Assembly (NCBI GenBank): GCA_937872165.1
Contig: CALMOR010000115.1
Location: 1 to 19,081 of the forward strand
Origin: an uncultured Burkholderiales bacterium
GTDB taxonomy: Bacteria > Pseudomonadota > Gammaproteobacteria > Burkholderiales > Burkholderiaceae_D
Reading direction: 5' to 3'
Length of the DNA: 19,081 nucleotides
The position numbers were made by a program, and so were the translations under genes. Below the pieces are notes generated by a model. The model was not told the origin of the DNA. It made no database searches and saw nothing but the letters and a program-made list of their open reading frames with translations. Within the stretch, counting starts at the first letter, position 1; each line of letters begins with the position of its first letter. Shown here one piece after another: positions 6,630-14,682 of the stretch.

Positions 6630-7838
6630 TCAAGCCGCTTCCCACGGGGAAACTTCCTTGTGCTGGCGCAGAGCGTCGAGGTAGTCCGCCCAAGTCTGCA
6701 TCATCGCGCGCCGTTCGCGGAGGTAGGCGGTTCTGTTGTACGCGCGGCCGTTAGGGTCTTTCACCGCATGAGCGAGCTGGTGCTCGATCAACTCCGGCCG
6801 CACGTTCAATATTTCGTCGAGGATAGTCCGTGCCATCGCACGGAATCCGTGCCCACTCATCTCGTCCTTGTCCACACCAAGGCTTCGCAAAGCAGCCAGG
6901 ATGGCGTTATCGCTCATCGGTCGCGTCTCACTACGGGCCGATGGGAAAACGAACGTGCTGCCTCCTGTCAATGGTTGCAACTCGCGAAGGATGGCGACCG
7001 CCTGTCTCGACAGCGGCACGATGTGCAGCGTTCTCGTCTTGCTTACCAGGTACCGCCACTCGGCCGCTTCGAGGTCGACGTCACTCCATAGGGCGGTGCG
7101 CAGTTCGCCTGGGCGGACGAACACGAGCGGCGCAAGACGAAGCGCGCTCTGGACCGTCAATGTGCCCTCGTACCCGTCGATCATTCGTAGAAGCTCACCG
7201 ACGCGATCCGGCTCGGTGATCGCTGCGAAGTGCTTGCTGCGAACAGACGGCAGTGCGCCTCGCAGGTCGGTCGTCGGATCACGTTGCGCGCGTCCGGTCG
7301 CCACTGCGTAGCGGAAGACCTGACTGCAATTGCCCAGCGCGCGATGAGCAGTCTCGAGGGCGCCGCGGGCTTCGATGCGTCTCACGACGGCAAGCACGTC
7401 CGAAGCGCTGAGGTCCGCCACAACATTGCGGCCGATCCACGGAAAAATGTCCCGCTGGAATCGCGCGATGATCCGACCGCTGTGGTTCGCAGCGAGAGTC
7501 GCGCAGTGCTTGCCGAACCACTCGCGCGCGACCACTTCGAAGCAGTTCTCCGTTTGCTCGGTCTCAGTCGCTTTGACGGCCTTCCGGTGCTCACTCGGGT
7601 CGACCTGGTTCGCGAGCAGACGGCGCGTGGCGTCGCGTCGTTCGCGTGCTTCCTTCAATGTCACCTGGGGGTACGAACCGAGCGCAAGAAGCTTTTCCCT
7701 ACCCCCAATCCTATACTTGATGCGCCATAGCTTTCCGCCGCTCGGGGTGATCAGCAGGTACATACCGGCGCCGTCAGATAGCTTCCTCGGCTTGAGGGCC
7801 GGTTTGGCGTTCCTGATCGCAGTGTCGGTAAGCGCCAT
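6630..7838 (-). CDS. int: P4-type tyrosine recombinase (island integrase)
   Basis: This 402-residue integrase has the N-terminal DUF4102 arm-binding domain (MALTDTAIRNAKPALKPRKL, then SDGAGMYLLITPSGGKLWRI), a central SAM-like domain, and a complete catalytic domain. Catalytic residues are visible: R247 in RPGELR, K267 in SKTRT, H330/R333 in HGFRAMAR, H357 in LAH, and Y367 in AYNR. The C-terminal RERRAMMQTWADYLD is typical of P4-like enzymes. These insert islands at the 3' ends of tRNA or tmRNA genes. Here the start codon faces ssrA, whose 3' end is 173 bp away. No clear ribosome-binding site is seen before the ATG. The gene looks intact. It is transcribed away from ssrA and convergently with radC. 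Confidence 0.95.
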   Translation of the reverse strand: MALTDTAIRNAKPALKPRKLSDGAGMYLLITPSGGKLWRIKYRIGGREKLLALGSYPQVTLKEARERRDATRRLLANQVDPSEHRKAVKATETEQTENCFEVVAREWFGKHCATLAANHSGRIIARFQRDIFPWIGRNVVADLSASDVLAVVRRIEARGALETAHRALGNCSQVFRYAVATGRAQRDPTTDLRGALPSVRSKHFAAITEPDRVGELLRMIDGYEGTLTVQSALRLAPLVFVRPGELRTALWSDVDLEAAEWRYLVSKTRTLHIVPLSRQAVAILRELQPLTGGSTFVFPSARSETRPMSDNAILAALRSLGVDKDEMSGHGFRAMARTILDEILNVRPELIEHQLAHAVKDPNGRAYNRTAYLRERRAMMQTWADYLDALRQHKEVSPWEAA

Positions 7839-7897
7839 ACGGGACGTTGGGGGTACGTTGAGGTCGACCCTTTGTACATACCCCCTAACGTACCCCC
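7667..7897. promoter_or_regulatory. Cluster of GGGGGTAC motifs around the integrase start
   Basis: A perfect 11-bp inverted repeat, GGGGGTACGTT (7849-7859) with AACGTACCCCC (7887-7897), lies just upstream of the integrase ATG. A near copy, ATACCCCCT, lies at 7878-7886. A further GGGGGTACGAA is at 7667-7677 inside the gene, and a weaker TACCCCC is at 7700-7706. Such repeats next to an integrase are likely arm-type sites for the recombinase or operators for an excisionase or regulator. That role is inferred from position only. Confidence 0.5.
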
Positions 7898-7941
7898 ACT
7901 AGACCGTGGATGTCAACGGACGTCGCTAGCGCTCCCGAAAC

Positions 7942-7976
7942 AAAAAGCCCGCGTCCTCATAGGGAGAAACGCGGGC
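7942..7976 (-). terminator. Rho-independent terminator downstream of ssrA
   Basis: On the - strand GCCCGCG and CGCGGGC form a 7-bp GC stem around a 16-base loop, followed by five T. It lies 36 bp beyond the 3' CCA of the tmRNA gene, between that gene and the integrase, and would end ssrA transcription. Confidence 0.85.
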
Positions 7977-8011
7977 CGGAGGACTTCTTGGAACGTCCTG
8001 AAACGCTGTGC

Positions 8012-8040
8012 TGGTGGAGCCGGCGGGAATCGAACCCGCG
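8012..8040. other. Probable attachment site at the 3' end of ssrA
   Basis: A P4-type integrase gene starts next to the ssrA 3' end, which is a well-known target of this integrase family. The core is expected within the T-arm and acceptor end of the tmRNA gene. I did not find a second copy of this sequence in 1-7800, so the other end of the island would be left of the window or lost. Exact limits cannot be set. Confidence 0.45.
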
Positions 8041-8392
8041 TCCGCGAATCTTCCACAGGCAGTTCTACATGCTTAGCCGGCTTATTTGGTTTTAACCCCG
8101 TGCTGGGCCAGTCGGCGGGCCTTCACGTTGCGAGTCGCCTTGGTTCTGGGAGCGCATCAAGCGACCCGATGCGCGTCCGATCCCATGTGAATGGCGCTGC
8201 TAATCGCGGAAGCTTTCGCCCCCTTGATCCGACCCATGGGCAAGTCGGTGCAGCGTCAAGCCGGTATTAAGCGGCTAGAGCGAAACGCTCGTCGTTGGCG
8301 TTTACTTGGTTTCCAGTTGGATTTAGGAGCTCACTGGCGCTCCGCATGCCCTGCATCTGCTTCCTGACCCACGTCGAAACCAGGTCGGCCCC
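8012..8392 (-). ncRNA. ssrA: Transfer-messenger RNA (tmRNA)
   Basis: The 381-nt gene encodes tmRNA, which rescues stalled ribosomes. The 3' end has a T-arm GCGGGTTCGATTCCCGC and an acceptor half CGGCTCC followed by ACCA. This pairs with the 5' GGGGCCG at 8392-8386, one pair being G-U. GGTTTCGACGTGGG near the 5' end is the conserved tmRNA start. The tag reading frame (8299-8270) reads ANDERFALAA, followed by TAA, a betaproteobacterial tag. The encoded CCA, the terminator and the promoter are all present, so the RNA should be functional despite the adjacent island. Confidence 0.97.
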
Positions 8393-8401
8393 AGGCGTCG
8401 G

Positions 8402-8407
8402 ATTGTA
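8402..8407 (-). promoter_or_regulatory. -10 element of the ssrA promoter
   Basis: On the - strand this reads TACAAT and lies nine bases before the first base of tmRNA, the correct spacing for a sigma-70 start. The -35 region, about 8425-8430, is a poor match and falls next to the stop codon of the DUF748 gene. Confidence 0.65.
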
Positions 8408-8430
8408 CGCCGCCCGGACCGCCGATGGCG

Positions 8431-11400
8431 TCATCGCAACGCGAAGTCGACGCGGTTCGGCGCGCCGTTGTCGTCGATGCCGCTCGCGTTCAGCTTCGGC
8501 GTGACGAGGAACACGCGGCTCGCCGCGACCTTGCCGGTGTCTTCGATGTAGTGCCGCACGACGTCGGCCCGCGCCTCGGCGAGCCAGCGCGGGTCGTCGG
8601 CGTCGAGCTCGATGCTCGTCAGCAGCAGCTTCTCCATCTCGTCGGTCGGCAGCGTCTTCGCGAGACCGACCACGTTGCGCGGCTTGTCCGGCAGCTTGGT
8701 GTCGTCGTAGACCCGGGCGAGATAGGCCGGGTATTCGGCTTCGTCGATGGTGACGCCGTCGCGGCCGACGCGCTCGCCGCCCTTCGACACGTCCTTCGCC
8801 TTCAGGTCCTTCAGCCGATCGAGCAGGTGGTCGCGCCGGATGCCGTCGGGGTCGGTGGCCGGATCGAAGCGGCCGATGATGTCGAGCTTCAACGCCGGTC
8901 GTTCCGCCAGCGCCTTCGCGAGCGTCTCGAGCTTGGCCTTGCCCTGTGAAGTCATGTCGCTGACGCCGGGCTTGAACTGCACGTAGCCGAGTTCGTCGGC
9001 ACTGCCGCCGCCTCCGCCCACCGCGGAGGCGATCAGCGAGAACGGCGACGTCACGGCCCGCGTCAGCAGATTGACCAGCACCCGGACGATGACGCCGCCG
9101 ACGCTGAACTCCGGATCGCCGAGCGACCCCGAGATCGGCAGGTTGACGTCGATCTCTCCTCGCGAATTCTTCAGCAGGGCGACCGCGAGCAGCACCGGCA
9201 GCTTCGTCGCGGTGGGGCTGTCGACCTTGTCGCCGAAAGTCAGTTGATCGAGGAAGAGGCGGTTCGACGCGTCGAGCTTGCCGTCGTCGATGCGGTACTT
9301 GACGGTCATCGACAGCTTGCCGCGATCGATGGCGTAGCCCGCGTACTTGATCGCATACGGCGACAGCCGCGTCAGCTCGATGTCGCGTGCCTCGGCCGCG
9401 ATGTCGGTGAAGGTCGTGAAGGCCAGCGCGTTCAGCTTGCCGTTGACCGTCAGCGCGCCGTCGCCGTCGATCTTGCCGTCCAGCTTGACGTCGGCCGGCT
9501 CTGTCGCGGTCGACGCGATCGCCGAGACGGTGCCGGCGAGGTCGGTCAGGTTCGCGCTGTAGTTGGGCTTCACGAAGTTGTCGGTGATGCCGACGCGTCC
9601 GTTCGTGAGCTTCACGCCCTTCACGCGGATCGACGGCTGCGGCGCGGTCGACACCGGCGTCGACGCCGCGACGCGCGCGCCCGACTCGTTCTTCTTCTGG
9701 ACCGCCGCAGACGGCGCTGCCGGATCGCGCGTGCCCTCGGCCTCCGGGGTCGTGACCGACTGCCGCTGGCCGGGCGTCGCGACGACGTCCTGCAGGTTGA
9801 GGCGTCCGTTGGCGTTGACGATGACGCGCGCGTAGAAGTCGTCGAGCGCGACGGTCCCGAGCGACACGGCCATCGGTGCGTCGCGGGCGGGCATGTCGAA
9901 CTCGACCTGGGGGACGTCGAGCGTCTTCCAGCGCACGAATTCCTCGGACGTGGCCCGGTCCAGCGCCCGCAACCGCGCGACGCCGAGCGATCCGCGATAC
10001 GACAGGCTCGCCGCGGCGTCCGCCCGCTTCGAGGCCGGAGGCGACACGCGCAAGGTGCCCTTCGCGTTCAGGTCCGCGTTCTCGAGCACGATGTTGAGCC
10101 GATCGCCCGCGTAGGCCGCGAGCCAGCCGACCGCGACGTTGCTCGCATCGACATTCGCCTCGAGCGACAGCGGCACGGCCGAGACCTTGCCTTGCACGGC
10201 CAGCTTGCCGCGCTTATCGATGCCGCTGTCGAACGCGAACGGCACGACCGCTCCCGCGGCGGTGCCGACGTCCTCGGCCTTGAGGTTGAGCGGCGACGCG
10301 TGGATGCGGACCGTCGAGCCCTGGGCGCGGTCCTCGAACGAGAGGTCGCCACGTTCGACGACGAAGCTCTTCAAGACCGCCGTGAACGGTCGCGCATCCG
10401 CCGGCTCGACGACGAGCGCGACGTCCTTGCGGTCCGTACCCTGCGCTTGCGGCGGAGCCTTCTCGACGAGCGCCGCCTGCAGGTTGAAGCGTCCCTTCTC
10501 GTCGCGCGACAGCGCGACGACGGGCGCGGTCAGCGTCAGCGATGCGACCGCCAGCGCGTGCGTGGCGAAGTCGTACGATCCGCCTTCGAGCGCGATCGCA
10601 TCGGCCGCGACGAAGGCGGTCCTTTCGTTGGGCAGAAGCGAGCGCAGCTTGACGACGTGGGCCGACAGGTCGTCGACGCGGCCGCGCAGTTCGGGACCCG
10701 ACGCGTCGACGTCGTACTTCGCGTCGATGTCGATCGTCCCGTCGCCGATGCGCGCGGAGACGAAGGTAGCCAGGTAGCTCGCGAAGGCGCCGGGCCTGAA
10801 GTGCCGCAGGCGGTACGCGCCCGAGACCTTCCGTCGCGCGACGACCGCATCGCCCCGCGTCTCCATCGTGCCTTCGTCGGGCATGTGCAGCGACAGCGTG
10901 AAGCCGGTCGGCGCATCACCCTGCGACGCGATGCGATCGACCTCGAGGTCGATCGCATCGACAGTCGTCGTCGACGGGGAGGCCAGCGTCTCGTCGGTGA
11001 GCGCGACGCTGCCGCGCTCGATGGTCGCGCGGGCGATCGAGATCGACGGCGCCGGTCCGCTCGGCGGGGAAGGCCTGGCCGGTGCATCGGTCGTCGACGG
11101 CGTCGTGAAGAGCCCGACGAGATCGATGCTGTCGTCCTTGCGCCGCGTCGCGGCGACGTGCGGTTCGACGAGCGTCACGCTCTTCAAAGCGACCGAAGCC
11201 ATCAGCGGCTCGACCCTGTCCGCGTCGACCTCGATGCGCTTGATCGCGACCACCTCGTGCGACGCTGCGTCGGCGATGCGCAGGTCGGCGATGCCGAGCC
11301 GCCCGGACACCGCGAGGCTCTGCGGAGTCGCCTTGCCGTCCGCAGCGGTCGCGGCCGCCTTGAAGACGATGCCCAGCTTCGTCGTCAGTTTCGCCGACAC

Positions 11401-12153
11401 GACCTTGAAGCGGAGCGGTGTCGGTGAGAAGTCGAGATAGGCCGGCAGGTCGAGGTCGGTGACGTCGAAGTCGATCGAGGCTTCGCGATCCTTCGAGAAC
11501 GGCTGCGCCTTGCCGTTCAACTCGATGGGACTGCCGTCGACGACCGCGGCGAACTTCGGCGTGACGAAGATATCGGTGTCGTAAGGCAGGTTGGACACGA
11601 ACGGCACGCCGAGCGCGACGTGTTCGACCAGGTGCCTGCGTCCGCCGACGCGGTCGTCGAAGGCGATGCTGCCGTCCTCGAGCACGATGTTGTTGAGCGA
11701 GAAGTGCAGAGGCGAGTCGCTCTTCGGTTGCGCGAGGACGCGGTCGACGATGTCGGAGAAGTCGAAGCGCTGCGGCCCGAGTCGAGCGACCGACAGTCTC
11801 GGGCGCGTCACGCGCAGCGCGTCGAACACCAGCGCTCTCCGGAACAGCGATGCCGACGAGACGTTCGCGAAGATCTCGTCGACCTGCGCCGCGACGGTCG
11901 AGCCGTCGGGCTCGTACAGTTTCAGGTCGTCGATCGTGGCCGACAACGCGTACGGATTGAGGCGGACCGAGCCGATGGTGGCCTTGCGGCCGGTCTGCTC
12001 GGCGATCTGTTTCTCGGCGATGCCCTTGACGATCCCGGGTGCGATCAGGAAGCCGAAGAGGCCGAGGACGACGAGCAGCACGACCAGTGCGACGGCCCCG
12101 TTCCGGGCCCTGCGCAGCCATCGCGCCCTGCTGCTTCCACCGGCGGTCGTCAT
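8431..12153 (-). CDS. DUF748 / AsmA-like envelope protein
   Basis: This 1240-residue protein has an N-terminal membrane anchor (about residues 19-39, AVALVVLLVVLGLFGFLIAPG). A long AsmA-like region follows, with repeated segments of the GxVRLNPYALSATIDDLKLYEPDG type and many VxLxDGxI-like strands; this is typical of DUF748 proteins, which resemble AsmA/TamB bridge proteins of the periplasm. A tail from YVQFKPGVSDMTSQGKAKLE onward resembles the OmpA-like fold (GKAKLETLAKAL, LKLDIIGRFD). The frame is open upstream, but the ATG at 12153 follows GAGGAG and starts directly before the anchor. A TATACT at 12190-12185 (- strand) may be its own promoter. It follows gph by 89 bp. A role in moving lipids or in envelope stability is only inferred from the superfamily. 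Confidence 0.88.
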   Translation of the reverse strand: MTTAGGSSRARWLRRARNGAVALVVLLVVLGLFGFLIAPGIVKGIAEKQIAEQTGRKATIGSVRLNPYALSATIDDLKLYEPDGSTVAAQVDEIFANVSSASLFRRALVFDALRVTRPRLSVARLGPQRFDFSDIVDRVLAQPKSDSPLHFSLNNIVLEDGSIAFDDRVGGRRHLVEHVALGVPFVSNLPYDTDIFVTPKFAAVVDGSPIELNGKAQPFSKDREASIDFDVTDLDLPAYLDFSPTPLRFKVVSAKLTTKLGIVFKAAATAADGKATPQSLAVSGRLGIADLRIADAASHEVVAIKRIEVDADRVEPLMASVALKSVTLVEPHVAATRRKDDSIDLVGLFTTPSTTDAPARPSPPSGPAPSISIARATIERGSVALTDETLASPSTTTVDAIDLEVDRIASQGDAPTGFTLSLHMPDEGTMETRGDAVVARRKVSGAYRLRHFRPGAFASYLATFVSARIGDGTIDIDAKYDVDASGPELRGRVDDLSAHVVKLRSLLPNERTAFVAADAIALEGGSYDFATHALAVASLTLTAPVVALSRDEKGRFNLQAALVEKAPPQAQGTDRKDVALVVEPADARPFTAVLKSFVVERGDLSFEDRAQGSTVRIHASPLNLKAEDVGTAAGAVVPFAFDSGIDKRGKLAVQGKVSAVPLSLEANVDASNVAVGWLAAYAGDRLNIVLENADLNAKGTLRVSPPASKRADAAASLSYRGSLGVARLRALDRATSEEFVRWKTLDVPQVEFDMPARDAPMAVSLGTVALDDFYARVIVNANGRLNLQDVVATPGQRQSVTTPEAEGTRDPAAPSAAVQKKNESGARVAASTPVSTAPQPSIRVKGVKLTNGRVGITDNFVKPNYSANLTDLAGTVSAIASTATEPADVKLDGKIDGDGALTVNGKLNALAFTTFTDIAAEARDIELTRLSPYAIKYAGYAIDRGKLSMTVKYRIDDGKLDASNRLFLDQLTFGDKVDSPTATKLPVLLAVALLKNSRGEIDVNLPISGSLGDPEFSVGGVIVRVLVNLLTRAVTSPFSLIASAVGGGGGSADELGYVQFKPGVSDMTSQGKAKLETLAKALAERPALKLDIIGRFDPATDPDGIRRDHLLDRLKDLKAKDVSKGGERVGRDGVTIDEAEYPAYLARVYDDTKLPDKPRNVVGLAKTLPTDEMEKLLLTSIELDADDPRWLAEARADVVRHYIEDTGKVAASRVFLVTPKLNASGIDDNGAPNRVDFALR

Positions 12154-12242
12154 CGACGCTCCTCGTCTCTCCCGTGCGCCGGGCAGTATAAGAGGGCGGA
12201 CCGGAACCGGGCCGAAGACCGATGGTTCTCGCGCTTCGCTCG

Positions 12243-12908
12243 TCAGAAGAGCGTCAGGAGATCGAGCGGATGGGCGAGCACGGCATCGGCGTTCCATCGG
12301 GTCGCCGGCGTCGCGCAGTAACCCCAGCCGGCCGCGATCGTGTCCATGCCCGCGGCCCGGCCGGCGAGGATGTCGCGATGATCGTCGCCGACGTAGACGC
12401 AGGCACCGGCCGGCAGGCCGAGCTCGTCGGCCGCGTGCAGCAGAGGCGCCGGATCGGGCTTCGTGAACGGCGTCGTGTCGCCCGACACGATCGACCCCGC
12501 CCGACCGGCGAGGCCGAGCAGCTTCGCGAGCGGCGCCGTGAAGCGCGTGGCCTTGTTGGTGACGATGCCCCACGCGAGGCCGCGCGATTCGAGCGCGTCG
12601 AGGACGGCGGGCATCCCGTCGAAGAGTCGCGTATGGACCGCGAGCTTCCGTTCGTAGAGCGACAGGAACTCGTCGCGCAACACGGTGAAGTCGGCGTCGG
12701 CCGGCGCTTTCTCGAACGCGATCCGCAGCAGGCCGCGGGCCCCTTCGGACGCGACCTGCCGCAGCGGGCCGAGGGGCAGCGGCTCGAGGCCGCGCGCGAC
12801 CCGCATCGCGTTCGCGGCCGCGGCCAGGTCGGGGGCGGTGTCGGCGAGCGTGCCGTCGAGGTCGAACAGCATCGCGCGCCAGTGGTCCGGCCGAAAGCCG
12901 TCGCTCAT
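12243..12908 (-). CDS. gph: Phosphoglycolate phosphatase (HAD family)
   Basis: This 221-residue HAD hydrolase dephosphorylates 2-phosphoglycolate, formed during repair of oxidised DNA ends and from oxygenase reactions. The nucleophile motif FDLDGTLADT carries D16 and D18. Motif II is in GIVTNKAT, the lysine motif in TKPDPAPLLHAADELG, and motif III is VGDDHRDILAG. The alpha-helical cap with ASEGARGLL is typical of Gph. The ATG overlaps the ubiG stop by 4 bp (ATGA), so the two are translationally coupled. This ubiG-gph pairing is common in proteobacteria and supports the assignment over other HAD phosphatases. Confidence 0.93.
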   Translation of the reverse strand: MSDGFRPDHWRAMLFDLDGTLADTAPDLAAAANAMRVARGLEPLPLGPLRQVASEGARGLLRIAFEKAPADADFTVLRDEFLSLYERKLAVHTRLFDGMPAVLDALESRGLAWGIVTNKATRFTAPLAKLLGLAGRAGSIVSGDTTPFTKPDPAPLLHAADELGLPAGACVYVGDDHRDILAGRAAGMDTIAAGWGYCATPATRWNADAVLAHPLDLLTLF

Positions 12909-13660
12909 GTCGACGAGCGGCGCGTCGCGATCATGTAGTTGACGTCGACGTTGGGCGCGAGCCAGTAACGCTTCGTCAACGGGTTGTAGTGCAGCCCGGT
13001 CATCGCGTCGATCTCGAGCGACGCCGCGCGTGCATGGCGCGAGAGTTCGGCGGGCGTGATGAAGCGCTGATAGTCGTGGGTGCCGCGCGGCAGCAGCCGC
13101 AGCAGGTATTCGGCGCCGAGCACCGCGAAGAAATAGGCCTTCGGGTTGCGGTTGATGGTCGAGAAGAACACGCGGCCGGCGGGCTTCACCAGCGCGGCGC
13201 ACGCCCGCACGACCGAAGCGGGATCGGGCACGTGCTCGAGCATCTCCATGCAGGTCACGACGTCGAAGCTCGCCGGCTCGCGAGCGGCCATGTCCTCCGC
13301 GGAGACCTGTTCATAGCGCACCGCGACGCCCGACTCGAGTCCGTGCAGCGCCGCGACCGACAGCGGCTTCTCCGACAGGTCGATGCCGGTCACGTCCGCT
13401 CCGCGCTGCGCCATCGACTCTGCGAGGATGCCGCCGCCGCATCCGATGTCGAGGACGCGCGCGCCTCTCAGCGCCGTGCGCGCGGCGATCCAGTCGAGAC
13501 GCAGGGGATTGATCGCATGCAGCGGTGCGAACTCGCCGCTGCGGTCCCACCATCGATGAGCGAGGTCGCCGAACTTGCGCAGTTCGACCGGGTCGGCGTT
13601 GGCTTCTCGCGAGAACGGGGAGGCGGGCAGGGTAGGGATATCGGTCATCGTGGACTGCAT
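12905..13660 (-). CDS. ubiG: Ubiquinone biosynthesis O-methyltransferase UbiG
   Basis: This 251-residue SAM-dependent methyltransferase carries out both O-methylations of ubiquinone biosynthesis. SAM-binding motif I is VLDIGCGGGILAESMA (from residue 69), motif II is VTGIDLSEKPL, and VTCMEMLEHVPDP follows. GAEYLLRLLPRGTHDYQRFI and MTGLHYNPLTKRYWL match UbiG specifically rather than other methyltransferases. ATG codons at 13660 and 13648 are both possible; neither has a strong ribosome-binding site, and the second gives 247 residues. It leads the ubiG-gph pair and lies 150 bp downstream of the OmpA-family gene, with a terminator between. Confidence 0.96.
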   Translation of the reverse strand: MQSTMTDIPTLPASPFSREANADPVELRKFGDLAHRWWDRSGEFAPLHAINPLRLDWIAARTALRGARVLDIGCGGGILAESMAQRGADVTGIDLSEKPLSVAALHGLESGVAVRYEQVSAEDMAAREPASFDVVTCMEMLEHVPDPASVVRACAALVKPAGRVFFSTINRNPKAYFFAVLGAEYLLRLLPRGTHDYQRFITPAELSRHARAASLEIDAMTGLHYNPLTKRYWLAPNVDVNYMIATRRSST

Positions 13661-13735
13661 CGAGGAGGCCCGAACGCTAGCATGCGTCGTTCCCGGGCGC
13701 GGCTCGCGCCGGACCCGCGCCGCTCACCCGCAGGC

Positions 13736-13763
13736 AAAAAAAGAGCCCCGCACTGCGGGGCTC
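13736..13763 (-). terminator. Rho-independent terminator after the OmpA-family gene
   Basis: On the - strand GAGCCCCGCA and TGCGGGGCTC form a 10-bp perfect stem around a very small loop, followed by seven T. It lies 46 bp after the stop of the OmpA-family gene and separates it from ubiG. Confidence 0.93.
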
Positions 13764-13809
13764 ATGGCGACGCTCGAAGCGTCGCTGTTCTTGTCTTCCG
13801 ACCGGACGG

Positions 13810-14487
13810 TCAGCGATTCGGCGCGCGCGTACCGACGACTTCGATCTCGACGCGACGGTTCTTCGCGCGACCGGCAGGATTGTCCTTGCCGTTGACCGTG
13901 TTCGGAGCGATCGGCTGGCTCTTGCCCTTGCCTTCGGTGTAGATGCGGTTGGCCTCGATGCCCTTGCCGACCAGGTAAGCCTTGACCGACTCGGCACGAC
14001 GCACCGACAGCTTCTGGTTGTAGGGAACGGAACCGATGCTGTCCGTGTGACCGACGGCGATGATGACTTCCAGATTGATCGCGCCGAGCTTGCTGACCAG
14101 ATCGTCCAGCTTCGCCTTGCCTTCGGGCTTGAGCGTGGCCTTGTCGAAATCGAAGAACGCATCGGCAGCGAACGTGACCTTCTCGTTGGTGACCGTGGGC
14201 GGCGGGACGACGGCCGGCGGTGCGACGGGAGGCGGAGCCGGCGGCGTGACGACGGGCTTCGGAACGAGGTCGGGGTCGCACTCGATCTGTGCGAGGGCCG
14301 GAGTGAAATAGCCGGTGCGCCAGCAGAGCCCGAACGGATCGCGAACGACGATGCCGCGCGCATCCTGCGCGTATCCGCTCACCGGGGTCGCGGCCTTGAT
14401 GTCCGTAAGGGGTTGCTGCGCCATCGCGGCGCCACCCGCCGAAGCGAGAAGAGCAGCCAAAGTTGACATTTTGACCGACTTGTTCAT
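13810..14487 (-). CDS. ompA: OmpA-family outer membrane protein
   Basis: This 225-residue exported protein anchors the outer membrane to peptidoglycan. A Sec signal peptide covers residues 1-23 (cleavage after AMA). A short N-terminal domain contains two cysteines (DPFGLCWRTG, IECDPDL). A proline-rich linker (PPAPPPVAPPAVVPPP) follows. The C-terminal OmpA domain runs from FAADAFFDFDKATL to the end. The peptidoglycan-binding signature VGHTDSIGS...YNQKLSVRRAESVKAYL is complete. It has no large N-terminal beta-barrel, so it is the short betaproteobacterial type. AAGGAG lies directly upstream of the ATG, and TATAAA at 14551-14546 (- strand) may be the -10 element. A strong terminator follows. Confidence 0.93.
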   Translation of the reverse strand: MNKSVKMSTLAALLASAGGAAMAQQPLTDIKAATPVSGYAQDARGIVVRDPFGLCWRTGYFTPALAQIECDPDLVPKPVVTPPAPPPVAPPAVVPPPTVTNEKVTFAADAFFDFDKATLKPEGKAKLDDLVSKLGAINLEVIIAVGHTDSIGSVPYNQKLSVRRAESVKAYLVGKGIEANRIYTEGKGKSQPIAPNTVNGKDNPAGRAKNRRVEIEVVGTRAPNR

Positions 14488-14545
14488 GTTTCTCCTTTTG
14501 ATTTCGATATCAACGCAGCCGTGCCCAGCCTGTAGCGACTACGAA

Positions 14546-14551
14546 TTTATA
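14546..14551 (-). promoter_or_regulatory. Candidate -10 element of the ompA promoter
   Basis: On the - strand this reads TATAAA, about 58 bp upstream of the ATG, in an otherwise GC-rich region. I see no good -35 match at the standard distance. Confidence 0.4.
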
Positions 14552-14682
14552 CCCGCGAAGCACCGTGGGTCGCCCGCGAACCTTCTCCGACCACGCATCG
14601 AACCCGAACCCTCCGGTCATCGAGCCCGCTCCAAGCGCCACACTTGATTCACTCCGATCGATGGGTGTCTAACGTGGTTGCG

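Noticed and set aside
9244..11427. Long + strand open frame opposite the DUF748 gene.
   Set aside because: The - strand frame has a membrane anchor, a ribosome-binding site and family features; the + frame has none.
12154..12573. Upstream extension of the DUF748 frame into gph.
   Set aside because: It lies within gph in another frame. The ATG at 12153 has a ribosome-binding site and precedes the membrane anchor.
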